Assembly (NCBI GenBank): GCA_900323505.1
Contig: OOIN01000011.1
Span: 992,001 to 1,056,000, forward strand
Origin: Ustilago trichophora
Lineage: Eukaryota > Basidiomycota > Ustilaginomycetes > Ustilaginales > Ustilaginaceae
Direction: 5' to 3'
DNA length: 64,000 nucleotides
Shown: one piece after another, positions 1 through 10,260 of the stretch
Position numbering within the stretch: position 1 is the stretch's first letter
How the letters are laid out: each line of letters opens with the position of its first letter
Notes under the pieces: generated by a model
Seen by the model: the letters and a program-made list of their open reading frames with translations, nothing else
What the model was told of the DNA's origin: nothing
Databases searched by the model: none
Made by a program: the position numbers and the translations under genes

Positions 1-455
1 ACCACACGTGTCGAAAGCAAAAAGAGGGCGAGATTGTCAGGGTCGAAGTAGTCGAGCTCGAGTGTGCGAAGATGAATCCACTTACCTGCCATCCGGAAAT
101 TCTTTCCTGCTCATCAACAATCGTTAGCATGTAGGGTGAGTTGGGAAGGATCTTCAAGGTCAAGTGGGGCCGCTGCAAGCTTTGCTCACTGGTAGAAATC
201 TCGGATGATGCCTTCTCCCTTTTCTTCGAGAAATTCTCTCCATTCCAAGGCGACAGTTCCGTAATATTCGGGGAGTGCAGGGCGGAAGGAGCCCTCTTGA
301 GCCGAGCGCCACATATACAACATGACTTGGCCTCCTTCCTTGATACTATCTGGGATGGAGTCAGTTGCAGGAACGGAGGCCGGGGTCAGGGGAGCGACAA
401 CCTGTCCGACGAGATGCAACACAGCACCTAAACACATTGGCCTGAGGTGAACCAT
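1..455 (-). CDS. Small putative secreted protein, left-edge gene
   Basis: Not recognised as a known family. The first exon is read from the ATG at 455 to 190. It gives a hydrophobic N-terminus (MVHLRPMCLGAVLHLVG) that could be a signal peptide or anchor, followed by a Trp/Glu-rich stretch ending IIRDFYQ. A canonical intron follows: donor GTGAGC at 189-184, branch-point-like CTAAC, acceptor CAG ending at 107. The second exon adds KEFPDGR and then either stops at TAA 84-82, giving 96 residues, or is spliced again at the strong donor GTAAGT beginning at 85 and runs off the window. Downstream bases remain open in another frame to position 1 (LDYFDPDNLALFLL), which favours a further exon. Exon 1 and the first intron are reasonably supported. 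The 3' end and any function are not. Confidence 0.4.
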
Positions 456-524
456 TTTGATAAAGGAAGAGGTAGGCTTGAAGAAGAGGCGATATTGGGT
501 TTGAGTTAGCTCAAAGGAAGTCAA

Positions 525-1783
525 CGATGACCGAAATCCTCAAAGATGAGAAAAGGACGTTGAAGGGAAAAGCAGTGGAAGCGACGTGACTTTAAGTGAC
601 GCCGCTTTGCCATCTCACCGAGCCGGTTGTACAAAAGTGCAACCTAGTCCCACGTCGTTGGCATCAGAAATCTGGCCGCATCGAAAGACTGGCTTGCACT
701 CTGCAACATAGCACATGAATCTTGGCGAGGTGGCACATCGAAGTCGTGGCTTCGTACAGTAGTCCGGTAAATCCACTCTCCTCTTGTGGAGACGAATGAA
801 CAGCTTGATCTCGGCTACGTTCGCTGGATTTTCCGACTTCCGACCCCTCAAAGCGATCTCGCCAGACGCATGCGACTTCGGGATCCCACCAATGAAGTGG
901 TGGTGGCTTTTCTTCATATCTCTGCAGCATCGAGTCAACCGCGTCAGAGCGCCAGATCGTCCTCGGACTAGATCTTCTCTGACCATGCCGTACGATAGTG
1001 ACTCGAGATGGTTTGGGGACAGCTCACACACGCAATGCCGGACAAAGAAGGTCGTTGTACGCACTCCATAGAGTGCCAAATGTGCTTCTTCGAGCCTCCT
1101 GCCAGTACCGTTGCCTCAGAGGTTTGGAGTTGTGGAAATCGCGGAGCTAGGGGCAGGACGTTTTCCGGGACCAAAGCTCATGTGGGACAGCAGAAATCTT
1201 GAGCTTCGTGAGCTGGTCAATCTGAGAGAAGCTGTATATCTAGCTAAGTTTTGCAGATTAGAGAAGATTTCGACCGTGGCTTTTGATACAAAGTGATGAA
1301 ACGTTCTTCATCATCCCCACGCCACTTTTGGGCTGGTGTGAGCATCGTCTTCATGTGGCGTCCTGTCGATATCACTCCCTCGGCGCTCCTCTTCGCTTTC
1401 AAGGAGTTAAGCTTGGCCCAGTATCGACCGGAAAGACCGCCGAGAACTGAAGCCGGTATCTGTACGAAGCGACGGATGGGGTGGATGTCGAGCCTTTCGC
1501 CCCGGTGCGCTAGCGCGGGGGAGTGGAAAGTGTAGGCAACCAAGGATATGTCAACGCTTCGAGGAGCACCAGCGCGGAGTCGTCGACCTGGCTTCGTGCA
1601 AAGTGACAAGAAACGAGGGTATAAAGCGTGAGAGCTTTGTCTGTGGGACGAGGCTTTCCTTCATCCAAGCACTTTTGGCCAATTTTATAGCAACGCTCAT
1701 ACCTCCTTTTCACCGAGCCATACCGCGCTACTCACCCCCACTCTTGCACCCTTGATACCTTCACCATTTGTCTCAGACACTTC
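525..1783. other. Intergenic region without a confident gene
   Basis: This separates the left-edge minus-strand gene from the plus-strand secreted protein gene. It holds overlapping open frames on both strands. The longest are minus strand 1609-1244 and 1079-615, but none has a recognisable domain, a convincing start or splice signals joining it to another frame. A CCAAT-like element and an AT-rich stretch (ccaattttat, near 1679) lie about 100 bases before the ATG at 1784 and could be promoter parts. Confidence 0.4.
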
Positions 1784-3142
1784 ATGCGTCTTTTTCTGTT
1801 ATTCTACCTCGCCCTTGTGGTGTTCCTGTCATGGATCCGTCTTGCTGATGCCATGGGCTCAAGCAGCGACGAAGGAATGGGCTTCCTTCTGAGCAACGAT
1901 GATGCCGACGAGGATGAATTTGCATCGCGCTCCTCTCATCGAGGACACTTCATCGACACTGACACGGCGGCACATTTGCGGGATAGTCAGCTGCTTGAGC
2001 CTCACCGTGCTCCTCCTCCTCCTGAACGTTTTCCGATGCCCCACCCTGCGCTGGGACTTCTTCGGCCCGTATCTGCTAGACGCAGCGGTGCCAAGGTCAA
2101 GGCGGAGCCTTCCTCGAGTGAGGTCGCTCGAGACCCGAATGGACCTCAACCGCATCCCGCACTGCGAGCGATGCGCTTTCAAGATGCCGAGAAAGCAATA
2201 AAAAGGGGTAGGGTACGCAGGATCATGGACGAGGATGGCGGAACCAGCGGGGTTTCGGAGCCGCATACGAGCCCTGTACGACAGCGCGAAGCAACGAGAA
2301 GGGGCAGGAGGATGCGATCTCTGCGCGAACTCGAGGCTGGAGACAATGCGGAAAGGATGGAGGACGAGGAGATGGGCATGCTAAGAGCGCGCGAGCGTCA
2401 TCGCCGGCCTGACACACGCAGTTTCTTCGCCGATCAGCTGTCGTCGTCTCCTTCCCCCCCTTCTTCTGCGGCTGAGCCTTTCCCGCCGCCTTCTCCGCTT
2501 CCACCGAGAAACCTCTTCCCGAGTGAGTCCCCTCGAGCTCCTCACAACCCTCCTCCGCTTCCACCGAGAAACCTCCTTCCGAGTGAATCTCCTCGAGCTC
2601 CTCACAACCCTCCTCCGTCCACTTGGATCGTCGCGAAACACAACAACATCCTGGATGGCGTCCCCGTGGGCGAGCCAGGAACGGCGTCGGTAGCTCTACG
2701 ATCATCTATGCAACCTCCGGAAGCGATGATCCCTCGCTTCTTTCAATCGTACAATCCTGCCTCCCACATGCTTCCGGGGTTCAGAGTAGGAGGGTTGAGA
2801 TATGGAGAAATCCCCTCATTGCCTCGCCTACCAGAACCCCCGCGCCAGCTGCCTCCCGGAGCCGGGAGTGCCAGAGTGCTCATTCCCGAGGAGATCCTTT
2901 ACAGATACCCACGCGCACAAGATAGGGAGCGTGCCTACGCGATCGCGCTAGAGAATGCTCCAAATCCGATGGCTAGACTGGCACTGGCAAGTGAGGCGAA
3001 GCGATTGTATCATGAGGAGGAGGCGCAGATCAGGAAGAGGATTGACGAGAAGGGCGAATTGCCGCTGTACACTTCGGACGAGTGGCGGAAATTTGTCAGT
3101 GAACAAGGGTCGGGAGCGTTGCTAGAGCATCATGTCCCGTGA
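1784..3142 (+). CDS. Proline-rich secreted protein with internal repeat, effector-like
   Basis: A 452-residue intronless frame. Residues 1-23 form a typical signal peptide: a hydrophobic core, then a small-residue site LADA before MGSSSDEG. The mature part has an acidic N-terminal segment (DDADEDEFA), a basic central region rich in Arg and Glu, a Pro/Ser-rich segment around residues 225-285 containing two near-identical 20-residue repeats (core NLFPSESPRAPHNPP), and a charged C-terminal part likely helical (ALASEAKRLYHEEEAQIRKR). Mature cysteines are essentially absent, so it is not a disulfide-stabilised type. No catalytic motif is visible. It is secreted or passes through the secretory pathway. 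An effector or cell-wall role is inference from its smut-like context and lack of known domains. The start is chosen because it supplies the signal peptide and no upstream in-frame ATG competes. Confidence 0.7.
   Translation: MRLFLLFYLALVVFLSWIRLADAMGSSSDEGMGFLLSNDDADEDEFASRSSHRGHFIDTDTAAHLRDSQLLEPHRAPPPPERFPMPHPALGLLRPVSARRSGAKVKAEPSSSEVARDPNGPQPHPALRAMRFQDAEKAIKRGRVRRIMDEDGGTSGVSEPHTSPVRQREATRRGRRMRSLRELEAGDNAERMEDEEMGMLRARERHRRPDTRSFFADQLSSSPSPPSSAAEPFPPPSPLPPRNLFPSESPRAPHNPPPLPPRNLLPSESPRAPHNPPPSTWIVAKHNNILDGVPVGEPGTASVALRSSMQPPEAMIPRFFQSYNPASHMLPGFRVGGLRYGEIPSLPRLPEPPRQLPPGAGSARVLIPEEILYRYPRAQDRERAYAIALENAPNPMARLALASEAKRLYHEEEAQIRKRIDEKGELPLYTSDEWRKFVSEQGSGALLEHHVP
2495..2614 (+). repeat. 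Two tandem 60-bp units inside the secreted protein gene
   Basis: Copies at 2495-2554 and 2555-2614 differ at a few bases and encode the repeated proline-rich segment (Phe in the first copy, Leu in the second, at NLF/NLL). The repeat keeps the frame, so copy number could change without breaking the gene. Confidence 0.85.
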
Positions 3143-3672
3143 GTATCAGCGAAACCTGCCCAGCAATGCGATTCGAAGATGTGGAACTAAAAAAAGAAGG
3201 ATCCGATCCTGCTTACAGAAGAACAACCAACATCGGTTTGGAAGCAGACATCATCCAAGCCGAGCATAGGTGAGTATTTTTTCGATGTCGTCCAAATTTT
3301 GGCGATGTCAAAGAGGAGCGAAAAGTGCTGAAAACGAATCTGATTGGTGGCTGCTTCATACAGACTGGCGAACGCGATCCATCCTGTCAATCTACAGCAG
3401 CAAGCAGTCATCCCACTGCACAGCAGACACGAACAGACTGTAGCCCACTACCTTGTCACTCGGTGGATCGCGGGCCACGAATTGACTCTGGACGAGGTGG
3501 TTAGACGCGCGCTCTGATCGGTGCAACTCCTCGCTTTGGGCGGCTGCTGTCTTTTGTAGCTAGGTATCTGTCCCATTTGCAATATGTCATTACATTCTAC
3601 ACTTCCTATAAGCTCCTTTCAACTGGAGGCAAAACAATGAATAAGTCTGAACGAACCTGATCCGTAGCGAGC
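3143..3672. other. Convergent intergenic region
   Basis: This lies between the stop of the secreted protein gene and the stop of the minus-strand dienelactone hydrolase gene. It presumably carries both 3' untranslated regions. I see no gene or strong repeat in it. Confidence 0.5.
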
Positions 3673-4622
3673 TCAAAGATGAGCCTTCCAGAAGTCTACG
3701 CCTTCTACGAAAGCCTTTTCGAAAGCCTCCTTGACCTGTTTGTCTGCCAAATTGGGCCTTGCCGTGAAGCCGTGTACCGTGCCGGGATAGAGGACGAACT
3801 TGTGCACCGGCGCTTTGTCGCCCTTGTCTCCCCACTCCTTTTCGACCTGCTTGGCGTAGTCGGCGGTAAACATGGGATCTTCCTCTGCGCAGTTGAACAA
3901 AATCGGATTCTTCAATGCTGCCATGTCCCCTTTCGTGATCATGGAGGGGTGGTTGGCGACGCTAACATTGATGTGATCGGTGGCGTTGAGGGCAAGGACG
4001 AGTTTGCCGCCGTAGCAGTAGCCTACGCCTCCCAAGCGGGAGTAGTTTTGCGAGGCTTTGAGATCGTCGATCCACTTTTTGAGGGCGGGGAGTTTGAAAG
4101 CGGGCAAATTGCGTGCGAAGAAGGGGCCTGCGAAAAGGAATGCCAATCCAGTCTTGATCTTGGAGGTGATGGAGAGAGTTTTCATCTCGAGAGCGGTCGT
4201 GGGTGCAGAAGACAAAGAGGCTTCGCTGATCCCGCCCCCGTTGAAGACCTACACCCGCGCGACACGCACACATCGAACAACGTGTCAGCATTAGAATCAG
4301 TCAGAACATCAAAGCAAGAAGTTAAACGTGGAATGGATGATGTGCTCACATCAGGGACGTAGACAGTCAGGCCAGTGGCATCAGCCAGCTTGTCGGGAAT
4401 GATCTTGTTGTTGTGCAGTTTGAGACCGAATGCGTCGTAGAAGTAGATGATGGCTTTGTGGCCGTGGTCTGGGCCAGGAGTGGCAGGCTGGGCGACGTAA
4501 GTGTTGAGGCCATGGATGGTTTCCATCTTGCCTCTGGGTTCGCCGGGGATTCGGAATCCGCTGACGCAGTGGATGCAGAAGCCTTTACCGCCGTCGTTGT
4601 TGTCTGAGTTGGGTGCCGACAT
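3673..4622 (-). CDS. Dienelactone hydrolase family protein
   Basis: Two exons, 4622-4350 (91 codons, phase 0) and 4248-3673, joined across an intron with donor GTGAGC and acceptor TGTAG. The product has 282 residues, near the usual length for the family. It has the alpha/beta-hydrolase layout of dienelactone hydrolases: the nucleophile elbow GYCYGG with Cys near residue 169 in place of Ser, an acid in the AEEDPMF segment near 215, and the histidine in TVHGF near 249, forming the Cys-Asp-His triad. These enzymes hydrolyse dienelactone-type esters in aromatic degradation, but many fungal members have unknown substrates. No signal peptide is seen, so it is probably cytosolic. A (GGT)7 run lies just upstream of the start. 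Confidence 0.9.
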
Positions 4623-5205
4623 GTTGCTCTACTTTTCTCCCAGATGATGATGGTGACAGTGGTGGTGGTGGTGGTGGTGGTGAGATGGATTGCGATGAAA
4701 GGAAGCTTGGATAAGTTCTTGTACGTACCTGAGGATGGAGCAAAGGTCCAGATGAGGATTTGGGTGGTAACACAAAGAGGTGACCGCCTTGTTCGACAGC
4801 TTACTCTTTTCCCCCTTTGGCCCTTTGGGTGGAATTTGTGGAGAAATTCAGCAGCAGAGGCACATATTCTTTTTTCGACAGCGTGAAAACAAGATGAACC
4901 CTGCATATCGGGTAAGTTGAGTGGGCACGGTCCAGCATGCCCGCGAGAAGAAAGAGTTCCCACTGTACAAAGATGTAGACTCGCTTGATGTAACATCTTG
5001 TGATTTTCGGAGGCTCTGCAACCACGCGACCAACTGAAAGTGACACCATACAGTAACGCATCCTTTTGTCTCTCCACCAACATCAGCCACACCCGTCAAC
5101 TCGTCACGATGCAGACATCAAGATAGACAAGGATATAAGTAGTAGAACCAATAAAAAGTCAGCTTGGTACCACCATAGAGACATTTGGTTAGGGCCGCAT
5201 AGAAG
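4623..5205. other. Divergent intergenic region with (GGT)7
   Basis: The shared upstream region of the dienelactone hydrolase gene (minus) and the phosphodiesterase gene (plus). It contains a trinucleotide run (GGT)7 at 4661-4681, close to the hydrolase start. No gene is supported. Confidence 0.5.
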
Positions 5206-6858
5206 ATGGCCGGGATTGATGAGCGTGGAGAAGGCTCACGCTCGGTAGGACAAGATCAACCAGCATGGGGCTTTTCGCCGGGAACATCTCGCAGCGGTCG
5301 GGTCCTTGGCAAGAATGTCGCAGAAGAAGAACAAGCCGATAATGTTGATCCACCAAGCAGAGTAGAGGAACCAGACTCGAGAACGCCACTACTGCGGCAT
5401 TCTCCATCGGCACGGCAGTCGGAGCACAGGTATAGACGCACATGTTTCATCTATCGCCTCCTCCTTCCACTCTTCCTCATAATTGCACTTCTCGCCATCT
5501 TCCACAACCTCCTCGGTTGGTCCTCAACACCAACCTCGGACCTACCTTCTTCTCTCCTCCCCAACTCTACCATCAGCAACGGCACCCATACATTTCGACG
5601 TACCGTCCTCCTAATCTCCCTTGATGGCGCCAAGCCAAGTTACCTCACCCCGGCCCTTGCGCCTCAATTGCACAACCTCGGCACCTCTCGCCCCAATTCT
5701 CGAAAAGCGGCCTTCATGCAAGCGATCTTCCCCACCTTGACATTCCCCAACCACTGGGCCCTGCTGACCGGCCTCTTTGCCTCTTCCCACGGCATCGTCG
5801 CAAACGACTTTACGCTCGCCTCTACGGGTCAGCAATTCTACTATACGAGTCCGGAAAATTCATGGAATGGAAGTTGGTGGATGGGCGAACCGATTTGGGC
5901 TACTGCTGAGCGGGTGGGGTTGAACAGTGCTGTGCTGATGTGGCCTGGTCCTCCGGTTACTTCTGCTGGATTCCAGGCGAGATACTTTCAGAAATACGAG
6001 AGTGGGCCCGAGTGGAATCTAGACGGAAGACTCAGACAAGTGCTGAAGTGGATAGACATGGAACGAGTGGAAGAGAGGCCGAGTTTGATCTGTGCATACG
6101 TACCGGACATCGACCAAGCGGCGCACAAGTTTGGCCCGGAGAGCAGACAGGCACTTTCTGCGCTGGAAAGGGTCGATGCGTTTATTGGCGAGTTGAGGCG
6201 GGAGCTGGTGGAGAAAAGAAACTTGAGTCAAGTGGTGGACATCGTGGTGGTGAGCGATCATGGCATGACAAAGACGAGTAACGACAAGCTGGTGTTCTTG
6301 GATGATTTGCTCGGTCAGAAGCTGTATGCAAGTATCGTTCATAGGGATGGATGGCCGTCTGCTGGGTTGCGATTCAAGGGGACACCTTCCGAACAGCAAG
6401 CATACGCAAGTCAGGCATACGACAAGCTCTCGAGGGCACAAGAACACAATGGGGAAGGATGGAGCCTATATTGGCGAGAAGACCTGCCAGAGAGATACCA
6501 CCTCGCATCTCCCACAGTGCAAGACAGACTAGCACCCCTCTGGATGATCCCCGAGTTAGGATGGAGCATCACCACCCACCCAGAGATGGCGACCTTTGCA
6601 GATGGGGTCTATGCTCCCGTCGGCAACCATGGCTACGATAACAAGGAAGCGGATATGCACGCGATATTCGTCGCTTCTGGTCCGTCTTTCACCAAGACAG
6701 ACAAGGGAGGAAAGAACAAAGGGTGGAACATGGACGGATTCGCGAATGTCGAAGTGCACAATCTTGTTTCGCGCATTTTGGGGATACCGGAGAGAAAAAG
6801 GCCACCTACGAACGGTACATGGACTTTCTGGGATGCACACCTTAGAGCTGGTCTCTAA
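5206..6858 (+). CDS. Type I phosphodiesterase / nucleotide pyrophosphatase, membrane anchored
   Basis: 550 residues in one exon. A cytosolic N-terminus of about 84 residues is followed by one membrane segment (about 85-104, LLLPLFLIIALLAIF), then N-glycosylation sites and the catalytic domain, giving a type II topology like yeast Npp1/Npp2 and animal ENPPs. Family metal-site and nucleophile motifs are present: the Asp of LISLDGAK near 140, the nucleophile Thr179 in PTLTFPNHW, YVPDIDQAAHKFGP, VVSDHGMT and GNHGYDN. The enzyme should hydrolyse phosphodiester or pyrophosphate bonds of extracellular or vacuolar-lumen nucleotides, releasing phosphate sources. The exact substrate cannot be read from the sequence. 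Confidence 0.93.
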   Translation: MAGIDERGEGSRSVGQDQPAWGFSPGTSRSGRVLGKNVAEEEQADNVDPPSRVEEPDSRTPLLRHSPSARQSEHRYRRTCFIYRLLLPLFLIIALLAIFHNLLGWSSTPTSDLPSSLLPNSTISNGTHTFRRTVLLISLDGAKPSYLTPALAPQLHNLGTSRPNSRKAAFMQAIFPTLTFPNHWALLTGLFASSHGIVANDFTLASTGQQFYYTSPENSWNGSWWMGEPIWATAERVGLNSAVLMWPGPPVTSAGFQARYFQKYESGPEWNLDGRLRQVLKWIDMERVEERPSLICAYVPDIDQAAHKFGPESRQALSALERVDAFIGELRRELVEKRNLSQVVDIVVVSDHGMTKTSNDKLVFLDDLLGQKLYASIVHRDGWPSAGLRFKGTPSEQQAYASQAYDKLSRAQEHNGEGWSLYWREDLPERYHLASPTVQDRLAPLWMIPELGWSITTHPEMATFADGVYAPVGNHGYDNKEADMHAIFVASGPSFTKTDKGGKNKGWNMDGFANVEVHNLVSRILGIPERKRPPTNGTWTFWDAHLRAGL

Positions 6859-6941
6859 GCTGCTAGCATTAGCATTCACACCCGAAGAGATACGTAGGTT
6901 AATGATTAGATATTTCAACACCATGATAGCATAATGTATGC

Positions 6942-8285
6942 CTAAGCTTCCGTACGAGCCTTCTTGCTCTCAGCTTCGCCATTCGCTGATGCCGCTGTCT
7001 CTCCTTCCTCGGGCTTCTTCTTGCGCTTGACCATCGAGCTGAGATTGTTGACCGGCGCATCGGCAGCCGCGCTCTTGCTAGCACCAGTGAAAGGGTTCAC
7101 CTCGCCCGCGTCTTCCGGCTGAGCACCGAGGAAAGCGTCCTTAATCGCCTGCTGCAGCGCATCTTTGGTCGACATGCCTTTCGCCGCATCAGCTGGCAGA
7201 CCGAGCACGCCAGTCAAATCGGGTTGACCGTTGAGTTGCGCCTGTCCGTCTTCCGTGTCGTACTCTTCGAGTTTGGTGTCCAGCTCCTTCTTCATCTCTT
7301 GAACGTCCTCAAGCTCCTTTTTGAGCGCTGCTTCGTCGTGCAGCTTTGCGAGGTCGTCCTTTTCTTTGCCCTCCGAAGGTTCGGCGGGCTCGGAAGCGGG
7401 GTTGTCGATGCGAGACTGAATAGCGGCAACGCGGGCTGCAAGGACGTCCGACGCAGACTGAACGTGGGCTTTGGCACCCTTGCGCTGGTCCACATCGGGA
7501 TGGAATTCAAGCGCGAGCCCGAGACGCAGATGAGCATCGGCGAGTCGGCGAGAGTGTGCGTTGAGAAGAGGCAAAAGCAGGTCCAGGCTGGACTTGTAAT
7601 CGGCAGATGCCTGTGTGAAGTTTTCCGATTCGAGCCCGACATCGCCGAGAAGGTTCATGACTTCCGCCAGTTCAGCTTGGATGCGGATCTTGTCCCATTC
7701 TTGACCTTCCAGCGTTGTGAGTTTCGGAGACTCCGAGTTGAGGGTGCGTTCGTAGATGACTCGCGCCAGGTCGAGCACAGCGAAAGCTCCTTGCAGATCA
7801 TCCTCGTCGTCTCCTTCACCCGCAGCAGCACCAGCCGCGCCTTCGTCTCCCTCGTCGTCGTCATCATCCTCAGCATCACCAGTAAAGCTGAATCGGGGAT
7901 CGCTCTTGACCACACCCGCAGAGGAAGAACCGGAAGCTTTCGACGAAGATCCCGACGCAGCAGGTGCAGATGTTGGGGCGGGCAGAGGAGCCGATCCACC
8001 GCCTCCACCTAGCGCGGCCGAGTTGACGATAAAATTCTCGAGCAGACTTCGGCCATAGAGGTAGAAGACGGGTGCGAGCTGTTCGGCGTCCTCTGCATAT
8101 TCCGAGTTGAGCTGTTCGAGAGCCTGGGCGAGTTTGTCGCTAGAAGCCGAGTATTCCTTGAGTGCAAAGTGTCGCTTGGACTCGTCGATGAGCTGGCGAG
8201 CTGTGGAGGCATCAGCGTCAGCCGCAGAGGGGGCGTCCGTCTCGGAGTCGGGCTTGGGGTTTGAGGGCTGTTCGTTGAACGCCAT
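6942..8285 (-). CDS. NASP-type histone chaperone (SHNi-TPR protein)
   Basis: 447 residues, one exon. The N-terminal part contains TPR-like helices (RQLIDESKRHFALKEYSASS...) and a tyrosine-rich helix (APVFYLYGRSLLEN). An acidic insertion follows (DDDDDEGDEG and DDEDD), then more TPR segments (ADYKSSLDLLLPLLNAH, ADAHLRLGLALEF), a coiled-coil Glu/Lys region and a basic tail (MVKRKKKPEEGE) resembling a nuclear localisation signal. This TPR array interrupted by an acidic stretch is the layout of NASP, Sim3 and Hif1, which bind H3-H4 and carry it to chromatin assembly. The acidic tract would contact histones. It is read towards the stop-interrupted gene's opposite flank and has its promoter in 8286-8703. 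Confidence 0.85.
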   Translation of the reverse strand: MAFNEQPSNPKPDSETDAPSAADADASTARQLIDESKRHFALKEYSASSDKLAQALEQLNSEYAEDAEQLAPVFYLYGRSLLENFIVNSAALGGGGGSAPLPAPTSAPAASGSSSKASGSSSAGVVKSDPRFSFTGDAEDDDDDEGDEGAAGAAAGEGDDEDDLQGAFAVLDLARVIYERTLNSESPKLTTLEGQEWDKIRIQAELAEVMNLLGDVGLESENFTQASADYKSSLDLLLPLLNAHSRRLADAHLRLGLALEFHPDVDQRKGAKAHVQSASDVLAARVAAIQSRIDNPASEPAEPSEGKEKDDLAKLHDEAALKKELEDVQEMKKELDTKLEEYDTEDGQAQLNGQPDLTGVLGLPADAAKGMSTKDALQQAIKDAFLGAQPEDAGEVNPFTGASKSAAADAPVNNLSSMVKRKKKPEEGETAASANGEAESKKARTEA

Positions 8286-8703
8286 TTTTGATTGTATGTG
8301 CGAGAAAGGGGGATAGAGGAAGAGGTGGGGACAGAGAGTTGGTGGAGGGAAATGAGGAAAGATAGCAGAAAAGTGTTGGTCTGTCCACCAGCAAGTCTCA
8401 GAAGAGACATTTTTTAGGTTGAGCTGAGCCTCTTTACGCGCTCAGCCAGCCAAAATTTGTATGCGCTTTGCGGCTGAGAAGCTGCGACAGAGACACGCAC
8501 GCGTCGCGTCCTGTCAAGACTCACTCACAGCTGTCACTTTTTGGTTCCTCTTTCTTCTCACATCTCAAATACAGGACACGAACACCGTTGCACACTTCCT
8601 ATCTTGCTGTAGCATCTACGTCTATTCTTGTTCAGTAGCTGAAATATGCGAATCCGTTAACTTTTCCATTTCCACTTTTTTTCTTTCGATAAAGATGGGC
8701 CGT
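8286..8703. other. Upstream region of the NASP gene
   Basis: This lies between the start of the NASP-like gene and the 3' end of the next minus-strand gene. A frame open on the plus strand here continues only as the antisense of the neighbouring gene. No separate gene is seen. Confidence 0.5.
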
Positions 8704-10260
8704 CTAGGCCAGCTTGTACGAGACCACCAGTTCAGGAACAGTGTTCTGTGGCAGTCCACCAAGCGCAAAGGTGAGATTGTAATAGTAGAATCCATTGACG
8801 TTCTTCGAGCTGTCGTACGTCAGCGAACGCTTGACTGCAGCCGAGGCAACGTTTCCGCTAAGCATGAGCTCCATTCCAGGCAACTTGCCGTCGGTCTGGC
8901 TCGAAGCGACCAGAAAGTCGTTGGGAAGCACGGTGAGAGGGGAAGGGCCAAACATGAGCGTCATCTGTGTAGGGGCGGTATAGTTGGCGGCGAAGGCTTT
9001 CGAGGGAGGGAAGCGGATGGTGAGGTTGGACGACGAAGCGGTAGCCGAGATGGTCTGGGTGGTCGGGTACAGCGAGAGCCACGATGCCTTGGGCTGCGCA
9101 TAGTGGAGCGAGTGTGTGTCGGGAGTGGACCACATCATGACGGCAGGGGTGAAGGCGGTAGGGTTCTTGGCAGGGCCACCGATGACAGCTTCGTCGATCT
9201 CGGTGCCGCCCACTGAGACATTGTCGGCAATCCACGCAGTGTAGTTTCGACGACCGTACTGCTTCACGTCGGCATCGAAGGGTGGCGACCAAGCGTGCGA
9301 CTTGACCAGGCGACCAGGCTTGTTACCAGCAGTGCAGGGCTGCAGAAGGTCTCGAGATTGCTGCGAGACGTACTGGTCGTGATACTTGCTGGTGATGGCC
9401 ATCAAAGGTGCAAAGGCTGCATCAGATACATGAGGTGAGCCAGAGAGCTTCCAAGGTACAGGCCAGCTCTTGGCATCACCGCCATTGAGACCCGCCACGG
9501 AGAAGCCAAGCAAGCTGACGTAGTCCGACAGACCAAATCCGTATGTTCGGTCCCACGATCCACCTAGACTGTTGAGCTGTGGCTGCCAGAGCTCAGCCGT
9601 CTTGGACCAAATCTTGGAGATGGTGTCACCAGCTCGCTTGGCCATGGTGGTGTTGGAAGGCAGGTAGCCACCCAAGCTGAGCGCCCAGAGGGAGACACCA
9701 GTGTAGGTGGCCGAGTTGAACTCGCTGAGCGTGTCGTACATGTCAAAGAGTGAGTAGAACTCGCCTGCGTATTTTTCGGCAGACATGGTCATGTTGTGGT
9801 CATTCTTGAGGTTGCCGTAGTACGACATGGCCATGCACCTCATGAGCCACGGGTTCGAATAGGCGGGAGTGAGGTTGTCGCCGTCGATGCCAAACACACG
9901 GTAGGTGTCACCGACGACAGCTCGGTAGCCAGACTCGATGACGGCGGTCTTGGTCTCTTGGTCCATGAGGTGGCCAAAGTCCTCGATGGCCAACATGAAG
10001 GCAGTGGCGACAAAGAGATTCGAGTTGGCATCGTAGGAGCCGTAAATCTTGGGTGCATTGAGCTTGCCGGGAGGAGGCTGGTTAGGGTCAAGGAAGGCAC
10101 CGTACCAGATGTCGGACGAGGTCTTCCACTGGGCGCCGATGGCATTGTGGATGAGCTGCTTGGCGAGGGCAGCGTCGCCGGAACCATTGCGAGCAAGCAG
10201 CGAGACGGCATAGTAGGCTGTGTAGCGCGAAGAGCCAAAGATGTAAGGGGGCTGGAAGTT
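8704..10260 (-). CDS. Uncharacterised, probably secreted fungal protein; 5' end interrupted
   Basis: I do not recognise the family. The main open exon codes for 518 residues from 10260 to the stop at 8704. It is rich in aromatic residues and N-glycosylation sequons (NGSG, NMTM, NTTM, NVSV, NYTA), with motifs such as FGSSRYTAYYAVS and GLSDYVSLLGFS that suggest an alpha-helical toroid followed by a beta-rich C-terminus, as in some carbohydrate-active enzymes; that is only an impression. The 5' end is unclear. Immediately upstream, in frame, is TAG (10263-10261), which could be the end of an intron (TGCTAG|AAC). The same frame continues with a coding-like segment (VGQMMSAEMCMDFDPC), then TAA (10353-10351) overlapping a donor-like GTAAGC, then ATGs at 10383 and 10380. 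No tested splice combination gave a complete frame, so the gene may be broken or have an unusual first exon. No signal peptide is visible. Confidence 0.6.
   Translation of the reverse strand, partial: NFQPPYIFGSSRYTAYYAVSLLARNGSGDAALAKQLIHNAIGAQWKTSSDIWYGAFLDPNQPPPGKLNAPKIYGSYDANSNLFVATAFMLAIEDFGHLMDQETKTAVIESGYRAVVGDTYRVFGIDGDNLTPAYSNPWLMRCMAMSYYGNLKNDHNMTMSAEKYAGEFYSLFDMYDTLSEFNSATYTGVSLWALSLGGYLPSNTTMAKRAGDTISKIWSKTAELWQPQLNSLGGSWDRTYGFGLSDYVSLLGFSVAGLNGGDAKSWPVPWKLSGSPHVSDAAFAPLMAITSKYHDQYVSQQSRDLLQPCTAGNKPGRLVKSHAWSPPFDADVKQYGRRNYTAWIADNVSVGGTEIDEAVIGGPAKNPTAFTPAVMMWSTPDTHSLHYAQPKASWLSLYPTTQTISATASSSNLTIRFPPSKAFAANYTAPTQMTLMFGPSPLTVLPNDFLVASSQTDGKLPGMELMLSGNVASAAVKRSLTYDSSKNVNGFYYYNLTFALGGLPQNTVPELVVSYKLA

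Noticed and set aside
1244..1609. 121-codon minus-strand frame between the first two genes
   Set aside because: Reads somewhat protein-like, but no start, signal or splice support was found, and it overlaps other frames.
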